The position numbers and the translations under genes were made by a program. From NCBI GenBank assembly GCA_012516785.1, contig JAAYWH010000052.1:1-57613 (forward strand): a stretch of DNA of 57,613 bases. Direction: 5' to 3'. How positions within the stretch are numbered: the stretch's first letter is position 1; each line of letters starts with the position of its first letter. The DNA is from Methanomicrobiales archaeon (GTDB lineage: Archaea > Halobacteriota > Methanomicrobia > Methanomicrobiales > Methanospirillaceae). The notes below the pieces were generated by a model. That model saw only the letters and a program-made list of their open reading frames with translations, ran no database searches and was not told the origin of the DNA. Positions 43,284 to 51,862 of the stretch are shown piece by piece.

Positions 43284-44753
43284 GTGAATGGCCATGAGCC
43301 AGAACAATACCCTCCTTTCCAGGTTATCCCCATAAAGAGGATCATACCTCTTCCGGGAGTCGATCCGTTTACCCTCTTTTGTGCCCTGAAGATCACCAAG
43401 GGTTATATCCTCGAATCGATGGAAGGGGTCCCACGAAGGGCGGTCCGTTCCATAATCGGTATGGAACCGGAGTTTGAGATCGTCCTTGGAGAATCTCCGG
43501 CGATTTCCGGAACATACCCTGGTGGTTCCCTCTTCCCTCCTCTTTTGGGGGATGATCCGGTCAGCCAGCTCCGGTCTTTATCCTCGCGGTTCCCGTATAC
43601 ACCGGGAGGCGAGGGAGATTTTGACGGGGGCTTTGTTGGGTACTGCAGCTATGACATGGTGACCAGTCTTTCAGGGGGGCATGTCCAGGCAGGAAGGGAT
43701 GATATTCCCCTTGCCCGGTTCATGTGCTCGACAAGGGGCATCGTGTACAATCATGTGCAGGGGTCCTGCCTCCTCTTCGAGGACATCTTCCTTTCTCACG
43801 GATATGAGGGAGACGAGGCGATATGTCTGGCACAGCAGCGACTGGATGCCCTGGAAAAAAGGATACAGGATATCCCGGTACCAGCTGGCTCTGGTCACTC
43901 CAGTACGGTGATGGGGACACTGACGGATCCCGGACAGGAGGACCGGGAGGGATACCAGGAGATGGTGAGGAAGGCCAAGGAGCATATCATGGCTGGCGAT
44001 ATCTTCCAGGTCGTCCTCGCCCGGAAGATATCCGTGCCCTTCCATGGTGATCCCCTCGCCATCTATCGTCGGATCCGTTCCATCAACCCTTCACCCTACC
44101 TCTATTACCTGAACTTCGGGGATGAGGCGATTGTCGGGTCAAGCCCTGAGATGCTCGTCAAGGTGCAGCGGGGAGTGGTGCAGACCGTGCCGATCGCCGG
44201 CACCAGGACACGCGGAAAGGACCCAGCGGAGGACAGCCGCCTTTCCGAAGAACTGCTCTCAGATGAGAAGGAACGGGCAGAGCACCTGATGCTGGTCGAT
44301 CTCGCCCGGAATGATATCGGAAGAGTGTCGACGTTCGGCTCGGTCTCTGTCCCGGAATTCATGGAGATTGAGAAATTCTCCCATGTCCAGCATATCGTCT
44401 CACGGGTCTGCGGAACCGTTGCAGAGGGAAAAGACCGGTTCGATGCCCTCGCTTCCTGCTTCCCGGCCGGTACCGTCAGCGGGGCTCCGAAGATCCGGGC
44501 GATGCAGATTATCGCGGACCTTGAACCATCCCCGAGAGGACTCTATGCCGGCGCTGTCGGGTATTGCGGTTTTGATGACCTGCTCGAGTTTGCCATCGCC
44601 ATCAGGACCGTCCGGGTCAAGGGCGGACTGGCCGAGTTTTCAACCGGGGCAGGGATCGTTGCTGACTCGGTCCCTGAGCGGGAGTTCGAGGAGACCGTGC
44701 AGAAAGCCCGGGCTATGGTGAGTGCTGTCGGGGCGAGCGAGGGTGGACCATGA
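43284..44753 (+). CDS. trpE: Anthranilate synthase component I (TrpE)
   Basis: This is the first enzyme of tryptophan synthesis: with TrpG it turns chorismate and glutamine into anthranilate. From the GTG at 43284 it is 489 residues. It has the tryptophan-binding motif GYILESMEG, the PIAGTRTRGKDP catalytic block, DLARNDIGRVSTFGSVSVPE, and the FPAGTVSGAPKIRAM end. The open frame extends to 43212, but that ATG lies in the operator. The GTG has AGGA five bases upstream and places the first domain (FQVIPIKRIIP) about 14 residues in, as in the family. trpG overlaps its stop by four bases. Feedback inhibition by tryptophan is expected from the LES motif. Confidence 0.95.
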   Translation: MNGHEPEQYPPFQVIPIKRIIPLPGVDPFTLFCALKITKGYILESMEGVPRRAVRSIIGMEPEFEIVLGESPAISGTYPGGSLFPPLLGDDPVSQLRSLSSRFPYTPGGEGDFDGGFVGYCSYDMVTSLSGGHVQAGRDDIPLARFMCSTRGIVYNHVQGSCLLFEDIFLSHGYEGDEAICLAQQRLDALEKRIQDIPVPAGSGHSSTVMGTLTDPGQEDREGYQEMVRKAKEHIMAGDIFQVVLARKISVPFHGDPLAIYRRIRSINPSPYLYYLNFGDEAIVGSSPEMLVKVQRGVVQTVPIAGTRTRGKDPAEDSRLSEELLSDEKERAEHLMLVDLARNDIGRVSTFGSVSVPEFMEIEKFSHVQHIVSRVCGTVAEGKDRFDALASCFPAGTVSGAPKIRAMQIIADLEPSPRGLYAGAVGYCGFDDLLEFAIAIRTVRVKGGLAEFSTGAGIVADSVPEREFEETVQKARAMVSAVGASEGGP

Positions 44754-45331
44754 GGGTGGCTATCATCGACTGCTATGACAGCTTTACCTATAACCTCTAC
44801 CAGCTGGTCGGCCAGCTGGGGAGTGTGCCTCTCCCGATTCCCTGTGATGCACCGCTTGAGGAGGTGAGGGACCAGAACCCTGAACGGATCATCCTCTCGC
44901 CCGGCCCGGGAACGCCGGATGAGTCCGGTATCTGCCGTGATGTGATCAGGGAGTATGCCGGGAGCATCCCGATCCTCGGGGTCTGCCTTGGGCACCAGAC
45001 CATTGTCCAGACGTTCGGCGGAAGGATATGCCGGATGCTTGTTCCTGTCCATGGAAAGACCAGTAGCATTGTCCATACTGGGGAGGGCATCTTTTCCGGA
45101 ATCCCGTCGCCCTTCACCGCCACGCGGTACCATTCACTGATGGCGGATCCTGCATCTCTCCCGCCGGGGTTTCAGGTCCGGGCTGTCTCTTCGGATGACC
45201 AGTGTATCATGGCGGTGACGCATCCTGACCTCGGGGTTACCGGGGTCCAGTTTCATCCGGAGAGTATCATGACCCCAACCGGAAGACTCCTCGTGAAGAA
45301 TTTCCTGGAAGAATCGGGTGGAGGGGCATGA
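44750..45331 (+). CDS. trpG: Anthranilate synthase component II (TrpG)
   Basis: The 193-residue glutamine amidotransferase has the class I triad: Cys in GVCLGHQTIVQTFGG, His and Glu in QFHPESIMT. The oxyanion segment LSPGPGTPDESGICRD is present. It opens MRVAIIDCYDSFTYNLYQLV. It delivers ammonia to TrpE. The ATG overlaps the trpE stop (ATGA) and its own stop overlaps trpD (ATGA). Length and motifs are normal. Confidence 0.95.
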   Translation: MRVAIIDCYDSFTYNLYQLVGQLGSVPLPIPCDAPLEEVRDQNPERIILSPGPGTPDESGICRDVIREYAGSIPILGVCLGHQTIVQTFGGRICRMLVPVHGKTSSIVHTGEGIFSGIPSPFTATRYHSLMADPASLPPGFQVRAVSSDDQCIMAVTHPDLGVTGVQFHPESIMTPTGRLLVKNFLEESGGGA

Positions 45332-46344
45332 TGCAGGCAATTCTTGCCCGTCTAGCAGACGGAGAACCGCTCGAGTCCGACCAGGCAGCGGCGGTCATGG
45401 AGATGATTGCCACCGGGCAGGCTACCATGGCACAGATCGCCTCGCTGATCACGGCCCTTCACATCAAGGGGGAGACGGCGGAGGAGATCACGGGCTTTGT
45501 CCGGGTGCTGCTCCGCCATGCCCTGACCATCCACCCGCAGGTCCACGGAAGATTTGTGGATACCTGTGGGACCGGAGGGGATGGTTCCGGGACCTTCAAC
45601 ATCAGCACGGCAGCAGCCTTTGTTGCAGCCGGAGCCGGGATCCCAGTGGTCAAGCATGGGAACCGGAGCGTGAGCAGCTCGTGCGGATCGGCAGATGTCC
45701 TGGAAGCCCTTGGTGTTCGGATCGACGTCCCACCGGAACGGGTCTGTTCAATCGTGGAAGAGACCGGAATCGGGTTCCTCTTTGCCCCTGCCTTCCACCC
45801 GGCCCTCCGACATGCCGCGGCAGTCCGGAAGGAACTGGGGTTTTCATCGGTGTTCAACCTGCTCGGCCCGCTGCTCAACCCGGCCGGGGCACCGGCCCGG
45901 CTCTGCGGGGTGTACAGTCCAGCTCTTGTCGACCGGTTCTCCCATGCCCTCCTGGCACTCGGCACCGAGCGGGCGATGGTGGTGCATGGCCAGGGGCTCG
46001 ATGAGATCGCGGTCTCCGGCCCGACCCTGGTGGCTGAAATTGACCAGGGAGCGATACACCAGTATACCGTCACCCCTGAAGCGTTCGGCATCCCCCGGTC
46101 CCCGCACTCGGCCCTTGCCGGCAGTTCACCGAAGTTCAATGCAGCGATCATACAGAAGATCCTCTCCGGGGTTCCCGGGCCCGCCCATGACGTGGTGGTC
46201 ATGAACGCGGGGGCTGCGATCTACCTCGGCGATGGGGCAAAGGACCTTGGCCATGGGATTGAGAAGGCAGAAGACTCGATCACTTCCGGAGCAGCTGCCG
46301 GACGTCTCGCGGCACTGATCCGTGCTTCCAGGGGCATCCCATGA
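45328..46344 (+). CDS. trpD: Anthranilate phosphoribosyltransferase (TrpD)
   Basis: The 338-residue enzyme joins anthranilate to phosphoribosyl pyrophosphate. Motifs are VDTCGTGGDGSGTFNIST (PRPP site), VVKHGNRSVSSSCGSADVLE, the FLFAPAFHPALRHAAAVRKE block and ELGFSSVFNLLGPLLNPAG. The anthranilate-side motif VHGQGLDEIAVSGPTLV is present. It overlaps trpG and trpC by four bases each. No oddity was seen. Confidence 0.95.
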   Translation: MMQAILARLADGEPLESDQAAAVMEMIATGQATMAQIASLITALHIKGETAEEITGFVRVLLRHALTIHPQVHGRFVDTCGTGGDGSGTFNISTAAAFVAAGAGIPVVKHGNRSVSSSCGSADVLEALGVRIDVPPERVCSIVEETGIGFLFAPAFHPALRHAAAVRKELGFSSVFNLLGPLLNPAGAPARLCGVYSPALVDRFSHALLALGTERAMVVHGQGLDEIAVSGPTLVAEIDQGAIHQYTVTPEAFGIPRSPHSALAGSSPKFNAAIIQKILSGVPGPAHDVVVMNAGAAIYLGDGAKDLGHGIEKAEDSITSGAAAGRLAALIRASRGIP

Positions 46345-47102
46345 TGCTCGAACAGGTCCTCCGGGCGACTGCAGGAAGGGTAGCCGGATTGCCCGGGGCA
46401 GAGGAGTATCCCCTGCCTCCCCCCTCTTCCTCCCGCAGCCTGAATGAGGCGATTCATCAAAAGAAACCGGGAAACCGGATTATCGCCGAGATAAAATATG
46501 CCTCTCCTTCCGCCGGGATAATACGGAGAGGGGGTGACCCGGCGGGGTTTGCCCGGGACTTTGCCCGTGCCGGTGCCACTGCCCTCTCGGTCCTCACAGA
46601 ACCGTACTATTTCCACGGCGATGCGGCGTTCCTTCCTGCGATTCGGCCGCACGTGGATCTCCCGCTGCTCCGGAAAGACTTTATCATCGATGAACGACAG
46701 CTTGCAGAGAGCCGGGCGCTTGCTGCCGATGCGGTCCTTCTCATTGCCGGAGTACTCGGGGACCAGCTGGGTGATATGGTAGACCTCGCGTTTGCCTACG
46801 GGCTTGAGCCGCTCGTGGAAGTGCATGCTGCACACGAGGTACAGGAAGTTTTGTCGACCGGCACCCGCCTTGCCGGGATCAACAACCGTGATCTCAGGAC
46901 GTTCAGGATCGATCTCGGTACTACGATGAAATTGTCACCCCTGCTCCGCGAGGGAGGCATTACGGTGGTGTCCGAGAGCGGCATACTCTGGCCGTATGAC
47001 ATCCGAATCCTCAGGCCGTCTGCTGATGCATTTCTGGTCGGGAGCACCATCATGCGGGCTCAGAATCCCGGACAACGACTGGAGGGATTGATACGCGGGT
47101 AA
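46341..47102 (+). CDS. trpC: Indole-3-glycerol phosphate synthase (TrpC)
   Basis: The 253-residue TIM barrel closes the indole ring. Catalytic blocks are IIAEIKYASPSAGIIR (Glu, Lys), LLRKDFIIDERQL, AGINNRDLRTFRIDLGTT and TVVSESGIL. It starts at the ATGA overlap with trpD. It ends GLIRG at the stop 47100-47102, so it probably overlaps the true trpF start by ten bases. The length is typical. Confidence 0.94.
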   Translation: MMLEQVLRATAGRVAGLPGAEEYPLPPPSSSRSLNEAIHQKKPGNRIIAEIKYASPSAGIIRRGGDPAGFARDFARAGATALSVLTEPYYFHGDAAFLPAIRPHVDLPLLRKDFIIDERQLAESRALAADAVLLIAGVLGDQLGDMVDLAFAYGLEPLVEVHAAHEVQEVLSTGTRLAGINNRDLRTFRIDLGTTMKLSPLLREGGITVVSESGILWPYDIRILRPSADAFLVGSTIMRAQNPGQRLEGLIRG

Positions 47103-47668
47103 AAATATGCGGCATTACGAGTGTCGGTGATGCAATCATGGCACAGGAGGCAGGAGCCGATATGATCGGGGTGATTGCCTTCTCACCATCCCCCCGTTGT
47201 ATCGAGCCGGACAAAATCCGGGAGATCTTCGATGCCGTCCCAACGCTGTTCCAGTGTTGTGTATCCCATGGGCCGTCTCCCACGGAGATGGCGGCACTCT
47301 GTGACCTTGCCCCGGATGCTATCCAGGTCCCGCCGCCCATACCAATTCCGGCATCCTGCACGGCCAGGGTATTCCGGAGTATCCGCCCGGGCGATCGAAT
47401 ACCAGATGATGCCGATGTCCTTGTCATCGATGCCAGCCACGGGAGCGGCAGGCAGTATGACAGCACCTATGCGCTCTCGGTAGTGCAGTCGGCACGGGTT
47501 CCTGTCTTTCTTGCCGGCGGACTGACCCCGGATAACGTCAGAGCAGCGATCAGGAGCGTGCACCCCGCAGGGGTTGACGTGGCAACGGGAGTGGAATATG
47601 CACCGGGAAGAAAAGCCCGGGAGAAGGTGAGAGCATTTATCCAGCGGGCAAAAGAGGTGAGGGAGTGA
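47093..47668 (+). CDS. trpF: Phosphoribosylanthranilate isomerase (TrpF), non-canonical start
   Basis: TrpF isomerises phosphoribosylanthranilate. The body has the general acid in [13 protein letters not shown] and the phosphate-binding end [13 protein letters not shown] ... [10 protein letters not shown]. The first in-frame ATG (47138) lies after the essential N-terminal strand: [14 protein letters not shown], with the catalytic Cys, is encoded upstream of it in the same frame. The only fitting start is ACG at 47093, with GGAGGG six bases upstream, or less well ATT at 47087. The family start is M-R-V-K-I-C-G, so the codon looks like ATG changed to ACG. The protein from 47093 is 191 residues. 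It may be poorly translated, started from ACG by coupling to trpC, or the base may be a sequencing error. trpB overlaps by four bases. Confidence 0.88.
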   Translation, partial: TRVKICGITSVGDAIMAQEAGADMIGVIAFSPSPRCIEPDKIREIFDAVPTLFQCCVSHGPSPTEMAALCDLAPDAIQVPPPIPIPASCTARVFRSIRPGDRIPDDADVLVIDASHGSGRQYDSTYALSVVQSARVPVFLAGGLTPDNVRAAIRSVHPAGVDVATGVEYAPGRKAREKVRAFIQRAKEVRE

Positions 47669-48837
47669 GATCAACGTCACGGTTCGGGGAGTATGGAGGA
47701 CAATTCGTCCCCGAGAGCCTGATGTATGCCCTCAATGAGCTTGAGGAGGCGTACCGGACGATCATACCATCGGACGAGTTCAGGGAGGAGATGAACTATT
47801 ACCTGACCGAGTATGCCGGCCGCCCCACCCCGCTCACGTTCTGCCGGAATCTCTCGGCAGACCTCAACTGCAGGATATACCTGAAGCGGGAAGACCTGCT
47901 GCATTCGGGCGCCCACAAGCTGAACAATGCACTTGGCCAGGCGCTCCTGGCAAAATGCATGGGAAAACAGCGGATCATCGCAGAGACCGGGGCCGGGCAG
48001 CACGGGGTGGCTACCGCCATTGCCGGGGCAGCGCTCGGTCTCCCGGTGGAAGTATACATGGGCGAGGAGGATATCCGGAGGCAGTCCCAAAACGTTGCAC
48101 GAATGTATATGCTCGGCGCAAAAGTCATTGCGGTCGCGTCGGGATCACGGACATTAAAGGACGCCATCAATGAAGCCCTCCGGGACTGGGTGACAAACGT
48201 GCAGGACACCCACTACCTGATCGGCTCGGTCGTCGGTCCCCATCCCTTCCCCTCGCTTGTGCGGGAGTTCCAGACCGTTATCGGGAACGAGATCCGGGAG
48301 CAGGTGATGGCAAAGGAAGGCCGACTCCCGGATGCCATGGTGGCCTGTGTCGGGGGAGGATCCAATGCCATCGGGATGTTCGCCCCCTTCCTCGATGACC
48401 CGGTGGAGCTCTGGGGGGCGGAAGCCGGAGGGGAAGGCCTGGCCGGGCGGCATGGTGCAACGCTTTGCGGGGGTACACCAGGGGTGCTCCATGGATCGTA
48501 CACCTACCTGATCCAGGATGCGTTCGGCCAGATCCTCGAATCCCACAGCATCTCTGCCGGCCTCGATTATCCCGGCGTCGGGCCCGAGCATAGCTTCCTT
48601 CGGGACACCAGGCGGGTGATCTACCGGCCTGTCACCGATGCAGAAGCGGTGGATTCATTCCTGTATCTCTCCCGGACCGAGGGGATCATCCCAGCCCTTG
48701 AATCTGCCCACGCGGTTGCACTGGCACGACAGATTGCCGGGGGTCGGGGACCGGATGATATCCTCATTATCAATCTCTCCGGCCGGGGCGACAAGGACGT
48801 CGCCCAGGTTGCAGGGCTGATGGGGAGTAATCCATGA
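47665..48837 (+). CDS. trpB: Tryptophan synthase beta chain (TrpB)
   Basis: The 390-residue PLP enzyme condenses indole and serine. It has [14 protein letters not shown], the PLP-lysine block [34 protein letters not shown] and the phosphate loop [39 protein letters not shown] and LSGRGDKDV follow. These place it in the TrpB1 class, which pairs with TrpA. The start is GTG in a GTGA overlap with trpF. The last codons overlap trpA by four bases. Confidence 0.96.
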   Translation: MRSTSRFGEYGGQFVPESLMYALNELEEAYRTIIPSDEFREEMNYYLTEYAGRPTPLTFCRNLSADLNCRIYLKREDLLHSGAHKLNNALGQALLAKCMGKQRIIAETGAGQHGVATAIAGAALGLPVEVYMGEEDIRRQSQNVARMYMLGAKVIAVASGSRTLKDAINEALRDWVTNVQDTHYLIGSVVGPHPFPSLVREFQTVIGNEIREQVMAKEGRLPDAMVACVGGGSNAIGMFAPFLDDPVELWGAEAGGEGLAGRHGATLCGGTPGVLHGSYTYLIQDAFGQILESHSISAGLDYPGVGPEHSFLRDTRRVIYRPVTDAEAVDSFLYLSRTEGIIPALESAHAVALARQIAGGRGPDDILIINLSGRGDKDVAQVAGLMGSNP

Positions 48838-49634
48838 ACTCCCGTATCGCCGAAGCATTCCGGTTGGGGGAGGGCCCGCTCATCGTACCTTGTGTCGTGG
48901 CCGGTGATCCTTCCTTTGCAGAGAGTCTGCAGATCTCCCGGGAACTGGTTAATGCAGGGGCGGATATGCTCGAGATCGTCATGCCATTTTCAGATCCGGT
49001 GGCTGACGGCCCCGTGATCCAGCAGGCCGGCTCCCGTGCACGTGCCGCGGGAATGACCACAGACCGGCTGTTTGACCTGGTCCGGAAGGTACGAGCAGAG
49101 ACCGGGATTCCCCTGCTCATCATGACGTATGCCAACATCGTGGTCCGGAGAGGGATCCGGAAATTCTACCGCGATGCCGCAGATGCGGGAGCCGATGGGG
49201 TGGTGGTTGCCGATGTGCCGCTCGAAGAGGCAGATCCGTTCTGTGCTGCCGCACGGATGGCGGGGATCGATCCCATCCTCTTCGTCAGCCAGACCACGTC
49301 CCCGGAACGCAGGGAGCAGATTCTCGCAAAAGCAGGGGGATTCATTTACCTGGTTGCCGCCCTCGGGGTGACCGGGATCCGGGAGGACCTCTCACCGCAG
49401 TCCATCGACCTCCTGAACGTGGTCAAAGAGAGGACGACTCTTCCGGTCGTGCCGGGATTCGGGATCTCTACGCCGGAACATGTCCGACGGTATGCACAAT
49501 CAGGGGCTGACGGGGTTATCGTGGGTTCTGCCCTGATCAGGATGATCGGGGATAGGGGATCTGCCGGTTCAGGACCCGGAAACAGGATTGGGGATCTGGT
49601 AAGAGCGATGAAGCTCGCTGCCCGTGGAGGATAA
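48834..49634 (+). CDS. trpA: Tryptophan synthase alpha chain (TrpA)
   Basis: The 266-residue TIM barrel cleaves indoleglycerol phosphate and passes indole to TrpB. Catalytic Glu and Asp are in [64 protein letters not shown] and [10 protein letters not shown] match the family. It is the last trp gene; no clear terminator hairpin was seen in the following 95 bases. Confidence 0.95.
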   Translation: MNSRIAEAFRLGEGPLIVPCVVAGDPSFAESLQISRELVNAGADMLEIVMPFSDPVADGPVIQQAGSRARAAGMTTDRLFDLVRKVRAETGIPLLIMTYANIVVRRGIRKFYRDAADAGADGVVVADVPLEEADPFCAAARMAGIDPILFVSQTTSPERREQILAKAGGFIYLVAALGVTGIREDLSPQSIDLLNVVKERTTLPVVPGFGISTPEHVRRYAQSGADGVIVGSALIRMIGDRGSAGSGPGNRIGDLVRAMKLAARGG

Positions 49635-49730
49635 ATATCCCCCAAAATCTCCACTGAGAGCCCCCTGCAAGGGATCGCAAACCACCATCCTTTTCCCTGG
49701 GGATACCAAAAATCCTCTCAGGAATCACCG

Positions 49731-50516
49731 ATGAAGACCATCCTGTATTATTTTACGGGCACGGGAAATTCACTTGCCGTAGCGGAAGGATTATGCAGAC
49801 GGCTCCCCGACTGCGAACTCGTGCCTGTTGCGTCCGTGGCCAGAGATCCGGGCCGGATCGCTCCTGAAGCAGACCGTGTCGGCATCATCGCTCCCGTGTA
49901 CTTCTCGGGCCTCCCCGCCGTTGTTGCAGACTTCGCCCTCCGTCTCGACCTCGCCCGGGTCCCGTACTCCTTTGCCGTACTGACCATGGGAGGTTCAGGG
50001 GGAACTCCTGCCCTGCACCAGCTCGAACGGATCCTGACCCAGGGACCGGGGAAGAGAGGGCTTGATGCGGGCTTTACGGTAAAGATGCCCGGCAATTATG
50101 TCCTGATGTACGGTCCGCCGAACGACGCCACGATCGGAAAGATCCTCGGCAAGGCCGATCGCCGCATCGAAGAGATTGCAGGGTTGGTGGAGCAGAGAGT
50201 CCAGAAACGACCGAGGATGCCGGTGTTCGGCTCCCTTGTCCAGCACCTGATCTATCCAAAGTTCATCATGGGGGTCCATGATGCTGACCGGAAGTTCAGT
50301 GTCGATGACCGATGCACCTCCTGCGGGATATGCGTGAAGGTCTGCCCGGTGGAGAATATCCGGCTGGAGGAAGGACGGCCGGTCTGGCTCCATCACTGCG
50401 AGCAGTGCATGGCCTGTATCCAGCTCTGCCCGCCGCTGGCGATCCAGGCCGGGAAGAAGACGGAGGAGCGGCAGCGGTACCATCACCCGAACCTCAGGAT
50501 CAAGAGACCTGAATGA
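49731..50516 (+). CDS. EFR1-type flavodoxin/ferredoxin fusion protein
   Basis: The 261-residue protein has an N-terminal flavodoxin-like domain (ILYYFTGTGNSLAVAEGLCR). Two 4Fe-4S clusters lie at the C-terminus: CTSCGICVKVCPVENI and CEQCMACIQLCPPLAIQ. It lacks long insertions. Proteins of this EFR1 type are common in anaerobic archaea; they are thought to shuttle electrons between ferredoxin pools and flavin partners. The gene follows trpA by 96 bases in the same direction, so it could be read from the trp promoter, but a link to tryptophan synthesis is not evident. Confidence 0.88.
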   Translation: MKTILYYFTGTGNSLAVAEGLCRRLPDCELVPVASVARDPGRIAPEADRVGIIAPVYFSGLPAVVADFALRLDLARVPYSFAVLTMGGSGGTPALHQLERILTQGPGKRGLDAGFTVKMPGNYVLMYGPPNDATIGKILGKADRRIEEIAGLVEQRVQKRPRMPVFGSLVQHLIYPKFIMGVHDADRKFSVDDRCTSCGICVKVCPVENIRLEEGRPVWLHHCEQCMACIQLCPPLAIQAGKKTEERQRYHHPNLRIKRPE

Positions 50517-50789
50517 GGGGATCCATGGAGGGAGGAGCGGTTCTTTTTTGCATGACACGGCTCTGCCCTTTTCATTTTTGCATTGCGTCACGAAGAGACT
50601 CAGGTAATTTATAAATCGCTCTCCCTTGTCAGGTATCCGAGCGAGAGAGAGCTATCAATTGTCAAGGAATGCGATTCCGGTTTACCACGTTGTTGGGATA
50701 AGGAGAGGGATTTCGCGGTACATGTCATCGGAATTCAGAGCCTGGAGAGAGTGCCAAGGTACGAAGCCCGTGTCGTGTGATCAGCCGTG

Positions 50790-51677
50790 CTATCGCTCTT
50801 CCAAAATCTTCTGCTTCTCCTGCAGGAACTCTTCCTCGGTGAGATACCCGTTCGCCTTCAGTTCGGCCAATCGTTCCAGTGAGGTCAGGCGAGCATCAGA
50901 AGGGGTTGTATCTTCCCTGCACCCGGAATTCCTTACTTCGGAGATGAATCCCGCAGCGATGATACCGGCAGGGAGGGCAAAAAAACCGATACCCAGGATG
51001 GCAACAACGGCACCAATGATCTTGCCCTGGACCGTGACAGGGTAGATATCGCCATATCCCACCGTGGTCAGGGTGACGACCGCCCACCACATGGCATGGG
51101 GGATGCTGGCAAAGGCTTCCGGCTGCGCATCGTATTCTGCATAGTACATCAGGGTCGAGGCAAGCACAAAAAGGACCGCAAGGATCAGGAGGCTCACGAA
51201 AATGACGTACTTCTCCCTCCGGAGAGCCCGTGCCATGAATGATGAAGCCGCAGAATATCGGATCAGTTTCAATGCCCGGAATATTCTCATGATCCGCAGT
51301 ACCCGGAGGAACCGGAGGTCGACCGGGATGAGGAACGGGAGGAAGAAGGGGGCGATAGCCAGCAGGTCGACAATGGCAAGCGGGGTGAGGGCATACCGGA
51401 TCCGGCCGATGACCGGCCTATGGTACTCCGGAAATTCGGTGCATACCCAGAGTCGCAGGAGATACTCGATGGAAAAGATCGTGATCGAGAAGATCTCAAA
51501 GGCAAGGAAGAACCGGTAATACTGCAGGAGAAGGACCTGGACGGATTCAAGCACGACGGCTACCACATTGAGGACGATCAGGATGATGATGAAGATCTGG
51601 AAATACTGGCTGGTCAGATCGCGTTCCCTGGTCTGTTCCAGAATTTCAAAGGTCCGGTGCTTGATCGCGTTGTACAT
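50790..51677 (-). CDS. Voltage-gated-type potassium channel with C-terminal SHOCT motif
   Basis: The 295-residue protein has six transmembrane helices. The fourth carries regularly spaced arginines (DLRFLRVLRIMRIFRALKLI, residues 120-139), the voltage sensor. The pore has the filter TTVGYGD (204-210) for potassium. After the last helix a short soluble segment ends in a SHOCT-like motif (RLAELKANGYLTEEEFLQEK). It should form a tetramer in the cytoplasmic membrane. The upstream region contains an isolated TATA (TTTATAAAT, 50608-50615) on the opposite strand. It is monocistronic. Confidence 0.9.
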   Translation of the reverse strand: MYNAIKHRTFEILEQTRERDLTSQYFQIFIIILIVLNVVAVVLESVQVLLLQYYRFFLAFEIFSITIFSIEYLLRLWVCTEFPEYHRPVIGRIRYALTPLAIVDLLAIAPFFLPFLIPVDLRFLRVLRIMRIFRALKLIRYSAASSFMARALRREKYVIFVSLLILAVLFVLASTLMYYAEYDAQPEAFASIPHAMWWAVVTLTTVGYGDIYPVTVQGKIIGAVVAILGIGFFALPAGIIAAGFISEVRNSGCREDTTPSDARLTSLERLAELKANGYLTEEEFLQEKQKILEER

Positions 51678-51862
51678 GGATTAGTTCAGGGGAATCGATC
51701 CCACTATACTACAGCGTTCTCCTGTATTTGGATTTAAAACAGATGATCAGATTCACGGGATTTATCATCCAGGGAAAGGGCAGATCGTGCGAGATGATCG
51801 GCAGGTGTAATTCCTGGATACTCTCGCCGCAGATCGGAGAATCCCTTTATAAGATTCAAAAA

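Noticed and set aside
45318-46202. Long alternative frames in the trpD region on both strands (45318-46004 plus, 45459-46202 minus)
   Set aside because: trpD is unmistakable by motif in its frame; the others have no known domain.
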